Under the pieces are notes generated by a model. The model was given only the letters and a program-made list of their open reading frames with translations, was not told the origin of the DNA and made no database searches. Position numbers and translations under genes: made by a program. From positions 43,296,501 to 43,360,500 of the forward strand of contig NC_133163.1 in assembly GCF_040802235.1 (NCBI RefSeq): a stretch of 64,000 nucleotides of DNA. The letters are read 5' to 3'. Below are positions 58,175 through 64,000 of this stretch, one piece after another (the stretch's first letter is position 1; the number at the start of each line of letters is the position of its first letter). The stretch is from Manis javanica. Its lineage: Eukaryota; Chordata; Mammalia; Pholidota; Manidae.

Positions 58175-59781
58175 TATTATTTCTAAATCTGGAGCATTTC
58201 CAGGCATTTATTCCTAAAAAATTGTGTGAATGCCTTTTATCCCTTTGTGGCCTGCTACCAGCACCGGATTCTTTCCTAACTAAAGTTAACAAAACAAAAC
58301 AAAAACAGACAAAAAGCCTCTCAAATCTATCACTGATGCAAGGAAAAAGATAAATATAGAATTTTAACAAGATGGATTCAGGACTGCTCAAGCTAATGGA
58401 TTTCAGACCAAATAGTAGAAACAAAAGGATTACCACTAAATCCTCAAGCATGTTTTAAAAGCCGAGGAGAAGGGAGAGGCTTCGTCCAGCTACTACCTGG
58501 AATACTCTGCCTACTTGTGATGGCTATTTGGTGACCTCTGTGCGGGAGGGACACTGGATGCCTGGCTTTGTAAGCAGCCCACTTCTGAGTGGTGGTTGTG
58601 GCACCAGTCCTGCAGCAAAGCCCTTTCTTACCTGCAGGGAATTCTCTCTGGAGCAGCGCCACACTGGCAAGAGTTGCCACCTTGGAACAAGAACCTGACT
58701 CCAGCACCTTCTGTCAAAACCCTTGCATTTGAACTGCTCTGACAAGGATTCCAGCTTTCCTTTTCTAAATATAACCTTGACTTGAGAGGTTAGACATCTA
58801 TTCATTTCCTTAAATCCTGCTTTAAAAGTACCTTGAGTCCAGAGGCTGGTGTTCCTTGAAGCAGATACATTTTCAGCTTCAGGGCTTTTTGATGGAGGAA
58901 CACCTTCTCAGGCCCTATACCTCCTTTTATCGTAGCAATTAGGTGTTCTTTTCTTCACGAGGCAGCTCCTGAATACCTGCCCTGAATTAGCAAAAGCATG
59001 CGAGACTTCTTGCAGATTACCAAGATGGTAACTGGGAAGGGTTTGATGACTTTTTAGGGCCCCTTTCACCCCAGATTCTTAGGGTATATTTATATAACTA
59101 GGATTCGCAAGCTTCTAGGATGTTGGAATCACTCTTTAAAGTAAGAAAAATGAACTAAGCTCCTCTGTCACCTAAATGTAAGGAATCCATAGTGCTTTCT
59201 CCAATTCTAACCTTTCTTAGGAGCCAGGTAGAGAGTGTAGAGAGTGGAGGCCTTCTCCCGTGGCCTCTTGGGCTGAATTCTCTACCTGGCCACCTCCATT
59301 TCTGGGCTGCTGTCCTTACTCCTCCTGTATGAACTCAGCCCCTCCTCCTGCAGTCGCCGCAGCACGCCTTACAGCAGACTGTTGCTTCAGGTAACACATT
59401 TCTACTAAAAGGCCGGGTGGACTGAGGGCAACTTTAGAGCAGGAGGAAAAAGTTCTAAATCACATATTGGACAGGATTTTCCTTCAAGAGTATTCTTGCC
59501 CTGAAAGGATCTGCTTCTGCAGTGTTAGGGTTTGTTCCCTCAAGGAAACTGATCTTTCTTCTCAAGCCCTTCCTCCCTCTAGGGAAGCTTCAGAAAACTG
59601 TTCTTTTATTACACACACCAGTTTACCTGTCCTCACTTTAATCTTCCCTTTCTCAGTCAGGTCCAGGGAGTTCGGCTTTTCATAGCCAGAAAGAGCCATT
59701 CAGTAATGATCTTATCAAGATCTTTCAAGGCGGAAGTATTGACTATTCCCCCACCACCATTTTAAATATAAATGTTCCTTC
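58175..59781. other. No gene recognised
   Basis: Unique-looking sequence. A GC-rich pocket at 59240-59380 contains a few CpGs, but no supported exon is seen. Confidence 0.45.
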
Positions 59782-59790
59782 CCATTATAT
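59782..59790. repeat. TSD, left copy, of the 1.4-kb L1
   Basis: CCATTATAT (9 bp), repeated at 61173-61181. Confidence 0.8.
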
Positions 59791-61172
59791 ATATATCTAT
59801 GTATTTTGTTGTTGTTGTTATCATTAATCTACAATTACATGCAGAACATTATGTTTACTAGGCTCCCCCCTTCACCAAGTCCCCCCCACAACCCCCATTA
59901 CAGTCACTGTACATTAGTGTAGTAAGATGCTGTAGAATCACTACTTGTCTTCTCTGTGTTGCACAGCCCTCCCGGTGCCCACCCCCTCCATTATACATGC
60001 TAATCATAATGCCCTCTTTCTTCTTCCCTGCCCTTATCCCTCGCTTCCTACCCATCCTCCCCAGTCCCTTTCCCTTTGGTACCTGTTAGTCCATTCTTGG
60101 GTTCTGTGATTCCGCTGCTGTTTTGTTCCTTCAGTTTTTCCTTTGTTCTTATACTCCACAGATGAGTGAAATCATCTGATACGTGTCTTTCTCCATCTGG
60201 CTTATTTCACCAAGCATAATATCCTCTAGCTCCATCCATGTTGTTGCAAATGGTAGGATTCGTTTTCTTCTTATGGCTGAATAATATTCCACTATGTATA
60301 TGTACCACATCTTCTTTATCCATTCATCTACTGATGGACACTTAGGTTGCTTCCATTTCTTGGCTATTGTAAATAGTGCTGTGATAAACATAGGGGTGCA
60401 TCTGTCTTTTTCAAATTGGGCTGCTGCATTCTTAGGGTAAATTCCTAGAAGTGGAATTCCTGGGTCAAATGGTATGTCTACTTTGAGCTTTTTTAGGAAC
60501 CTCCATACTGCTTTCCACAATGGTTGAACTAATTTACATTCCAACCAGCAGTGTAGGAGGGTTCCCCTTTCTCCACAACCTTGCCAAAATTTGTTGTTGT
60601 TTGTCTTTTAGATGGTGGCGATCCTTACTGGTGTGAGGTGATATCTCATTGTAGTTTTAATTTGCATTTTTCTGATGACTAGCGATGTGGAGCATCTTTT
60701 CATGTGTCTGTTGGCCATCTGAATTTCTTCTTTGGAGAACTGTCTGTTCAGCTCCTCTGCCCATTTTTTAATTGGATTATTTGCTTCTTGCTTGTTGAGG
60801 TGCTTGAGCTCTTTATATATTTTGGATGTCAACCCTTTGTCGGATCTGTCATTTATGAATATATTCTCCCATATTGTAGGGTACCTTTTTGTTCTATTGA
60901 TGGTGTCCTTTGCTGTACAGAAGCTTTTCAGCTTGATGTAGTCCCACTTGTTCATTTTTGCTTTTGGTTCCCTTGCCCGGGGAGATATATTCATGAAGAA
61001 GTCACTCATGTTTATGTCCAAGAGATTTTTGCCTATATTTTTTTCTAAGAGTTTTATGGTTTCATGACTTACATTCAGGTCTTTGATCCATTTCGAATTT
61101 ACTTTTGTGTGTGGGGTTAGACAGTGATTCAGTTTCATTCTGTTACATGTAGCTGTCCAGTTTTGCCAGCAT
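59791..61172 (-). mobile_element. 1.4-kb 5'-truncated L1
   Basis: Minus-strand L1 ending in an unusual mixed tail ('atatatctatg' then TTG repeats) in place of pure poly(A). The ORF2 C-terminus is in two long open pieces, 60608-61138 (176 codons) and 60149-60544 (131 codons, ending ISLICGV). These are the longest undamaged ORF2 C-terminal frames here, which suggests a relatively recent insertion. The 3' UTR matches the L1-IV type ('gcagaacattatgtttacta'). Confidence 0.92.
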
Positions 61173-61181
61173 CCATTATAT
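61173..61181. repeat. TSD, right copy, of the 1.4-kb L1
   Basis: CCATTATAT; L1 homology stops at the preceding base ('gttttgccagcat'). Confidence 0.8.
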
Positions 61182-63384
61182 TTTAAGTTGAATTAATAGC
61201 TAGGCTCCAGTATTTGAGATCATACAGCATAGCTCATACCTCCTTGGGTTTGCTTTTGTAAGTTAGCAAACTGGTCCTTCACATTGTGGATAAGTTAAAA
61301 CAGTAATTCTGGACAGGATAGGTTTTTCACTCTTTCTGTTTCTTCTCCCCACAAATCCCCCTTTTCCTGTTCACATAACTATCTTTCCCTCTGACAGTGA
61401 ATTTAGAATATCTCAGTTCAATGTTTAGGCAAGTTGTTGGCAATTTTAAACCTACCTGGTCTTTGGGCATTGAGAAATAAGTAGCATTGGTGTTTTATGG
61501 AAACTCTTTTTGGTTTCTGATGTTTACTGAGAGAACCAGGACTTTTATTCAGCATTATTAGTTGACCATTGGTTGCTTGCTTTCTTAGGCTTTGAGAAGA
61601 GAATCAGTGTCAAAATGTAATTTTTACACTGTTAAAAACATGACTGTCATACAAAATAAAGTGAACAGACATTAAAGATCTACTTGTCTCATTAATAAAG
61701 GAATAAAATGATTCAAGGGAATATAGGAAAAACGTGTTTGTAGTCAATACATGTATTAGAAATACAACAGATGTATTTGAGAGAGGCCACACTGAAATAA
61801 ATGACCAAATTACACCCAAAATTGGTTAATGTCATAGAAGGCAGTAAAACTTAGACCTTTGGGTCATAATCTTTTTTCCAAGAAAGAAATAATTTCTTTG
61901 TGGGAAAAAATCATTTGTTTTTCTCTCAGACGAGACTCATTTGCATTGCTTTAAGTTCACTGCATGTTAACATATATAATCAATAGTAAAAAATAAGTCA
62001 TACAAAGGTACCTATTATAGCCCTAGAGAAATAGATAATCATAAGATAGGCTCACTGGACATTGCTCGAGTCTGACATAGAAAGGGTATGCAGTCACTCT
62101 TTTCTCTATTTGCAAAGTTTCAGATATTTTTTTCCTTCACATTAAACAACTGTATTTTCCTCTCAGCTTTTCTAAGTACACCAATCATTTAAAAAATTCT
62201 CTGCTCAAAAGTGGTTTCTATGACAAAGCCTTATTATTTTAGAGAACAATATACTTAACACATTTCTGAGTTTTAAGCCTTCCTTAAGTTCCCAAAATGC
62301 TCTCTTATTTAGAATAAGTTATGAATGGGTTAGGTGCATTTACCTTCATCCCTTGAATAAGATATTTGTATACATGCAGAAAACCACCTGGCCATAGTTT
62401 CTGCAATATGACGTCTGACATGACTAGACACTGAGCTAAGGCATCATAATTATGCTTTCATCAGAGATACAAAGATACAAACTTATTTCCTCTCCATTAA
62501 CTTTGACATATTAAATTAAAGTTATAAAACCTTAAGAAGAATTGAAACAACAGATTCTTCTGAGTAATAGGCATGGTTTTAAAGGAAGGAAAGTATAAAA
62601 CAAATGGATCTTCTGACTGCTGTCTTCTGATGGTCAGTTGATCCCTATAGACCAAATGTGCTGTCACAAATCAGAGAATAACTTCTATATTCTTCAGATA
62701 TTTTTTTCTTGAGCATGTGAGCTGTGCTCACTTCAAAGGCTGCGTGATGCCTCCCAGCAGACCTCCTAGGGATACAGCCTGATGCAATGGAAGGGGTGTT
62801 TCCAGAAGTTCTACTTTTCAGCACTACAGAAGGAGATTACTCTGAGATAAGAAACACAGGTAAGAGTCAGCTGTGCTTTAAAAGCATTTATGTAACAAAG
62901 AGTTTACATGCCCATCTGCAGCATCCCAGCCTCTGTGCTGAGTTCCAAATTCCAGCTCTAATCCTACAAAATTTCCATTGCTCCCCTTTGGCTGAGCTAT
63001 TGCAGAAGTTCTTTCTGCAGCTGTTGGGGAGGCTGGCTGCAATCAGCGGGAGAGTGGCAATGAGTGCCCTGAGTTACTGCACACCCACAGTCACTGAGGA
63101 TAAGCAGGATGAGAAAAATTTGAAATGGACTGATAACCCCTAAACTTAAATATTGATTAGGCTTTATGAAACCCCATGCGCTAAAAGGACCATGGAGAGG
63201 GCCAAAGTCAGCAATATTATAAGGCTAAATTTATTCTCCCTTTATTTCCCTTGATTATTCTTATTGAGGAGCAACATGGAAAAAAAAGCCAAAGGGTGAC
63301 TGGGTTGGGGAAAGGGGACAATAAATATCTCTGAGTTTCACAAAATTCCATAATGCATCTCATCACACAGGAAAGACTGCTATT
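61182..63384. other. No gene recognised
   Basis: AT-rich, unique-looking sequence. The plus frame at 62787-63143 (118 codons) is the longest; it has no recognisable domain. A GT follows 'gaaacacag' at 62858-62862 ('caggtaagag'), which looks like a strong 5' splice site, so an exon ending at 62859 is conceivable but unproven. Confidence 0.4.
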
Positions 63385-63720
63385 TTGCATATTTTATTGT
63401 GGTAAAACATATATACAACATGAAATTTACTATTTTAACCATTTTTAGGTGTACAATTCAATGACATTAAGTACATTCACAATGGCGTGCAGTCACCGCT
63501 GCTATCCATCTCCATCCTTTCATCACCCTAAACAGAAACTCTGTGTCCATGAAACAGTAACTCCTCATTTCCTCATCCTCCCAGCCCCTGGCAACCACCT
63601 CCTACTTTCTGTCTCTGTGAATTTGACTATTTTGAGTTCCGCATAACAGTGGAGTCATGCAATATTTGTCCTTTGATATCTGGCTTATTACATTTAGCAT
63701 AATGTTTTCAAGGGTTCAAC
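63385..63720 (-). mobile_element. Old L1 3' end (L1M-type)
   Basis: Reverse text of the L1M end: 'ttattgtggtaaaacatata', 'acatgaaatttactatttta', 'ttttaggtgtacaattcaat' and 'agcccctggcaaccacct'. Related to 5965-6285. Confidence 0.8.
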
Positions 63721-63918
63721 AAGGCTTTATTTTTAAACAAAGTTACTTTCAATTCTTGGTTTGTGAGTCCCTTACAGAGAGAATAACTTATCTTGTGATC
63801 TGATTTAATCTCCCAAGCTCAAAATCTCCCATTACGCCTAATAAAACATCTGGCAGTTGAACTCTGGTTACATTTTTGTTGTTTTTTTTTTTTCTGCTAC
63901 ACCTTGGCTCCGAAAAAT

Positions 63919-64000
63919 ATGGACAGGGACAAAAAGAAGAGCAAGAATCTTCATCAAATGATTAATCTTGGCCGCAAGTATGACTTGATATTCAGTCATG
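63919..64000 (+). other. Short open frame running off the window end
   Basis: An ATG at 63919-63921 opens a 27-codon frame, rich in Lys and His at the start (MDRDKKKSKNLHQ), to the window edge. A polypyrimidine run plus 'ctgctacac' precedes it. It could be an exon, a processed pseudogene or chance. I do not recognise the peptide. Confidence 0.2.

Overview
This window looks like mammalian nuclear DNA from a gene-poor (intergenic or deeply intronic) region. I found no intact host protein-coding gene, tRNA, rRNA or CRISPR array. The long open frames are almost all LINE-1 (L1) debris or antisense shadows of it. Ancient layers shared across placental mammals are present: L2, MIR, hAT-Charlie (MER5/MER20-type), MaLR/MLT1-type LTRs and old L1M. 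Younger L1s with clean target-site duplications (TSDs) sit on top. I see no Alu, B1, Bov-B or carnivore tRNA-Lys SINE. A young L1 load without a lineage-specific SINE, plus a processed retroviral env copy, fits a laurasiatherian such as a pangolin. That is recollection and inference, not proof. Repeat family names are from memory of consensus sequences; edges are by eye.

Layout. 1-2260: old L1. 2275-3970: a 313-bp inverted repeat (about 93% identical arms) around an 890-bp spacer. 4040-4545: LTR-like block with a TATA box. 8845-9465: L2 split by a 158-bp L1 tail with a 13-bp TSD. 9619-15890: near full-length minus-strand L1 ('L1-I') with a 14-bp TSD. 16.3-20 kb: MER5-type element, MIR and three MaLR-like LTRs. 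24.9-27 kb: old L1 split by an LTR. 27.3-30.4 kb: MIR and L2, one L2 split by a MER20-type element. 31339-35535: plus-strand L1 ('L1-II') cut off exactly after its ORF2 start codon. 36-38 kb: L2, MIR and a duplicated about 113-bp segment. 45949-54544: composite of an L1 3' tail ('L1-III'), a polyadenylated env-bearing retrocopy and a near full-length L1 ('L1-IV'). 55.9-57.1 kb: long L2. 57752-58161 and 59791-61172: two truncated L1s with TSDs. 63385-63720: old L1 tail. The rest is AT-rich sequence in which I recognise nothing.

Two observations stand out. First, L1-I and L1-II lie in opposite orientation about 23 kb apart and share a 1,100-bp gap-free tract with only three mismatches by my base-by-base reading, while the sequence directly outside differs by roughly 10-16%. 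This looks like interlocus gene conversion and is also a potential inversion substrate. Second, the env-bearing segment has its own AATAAA signal and A12 tail and is fused between two L1 3' ends. This is consistent with L1-driven mobilisation, serial insertion or template switching.
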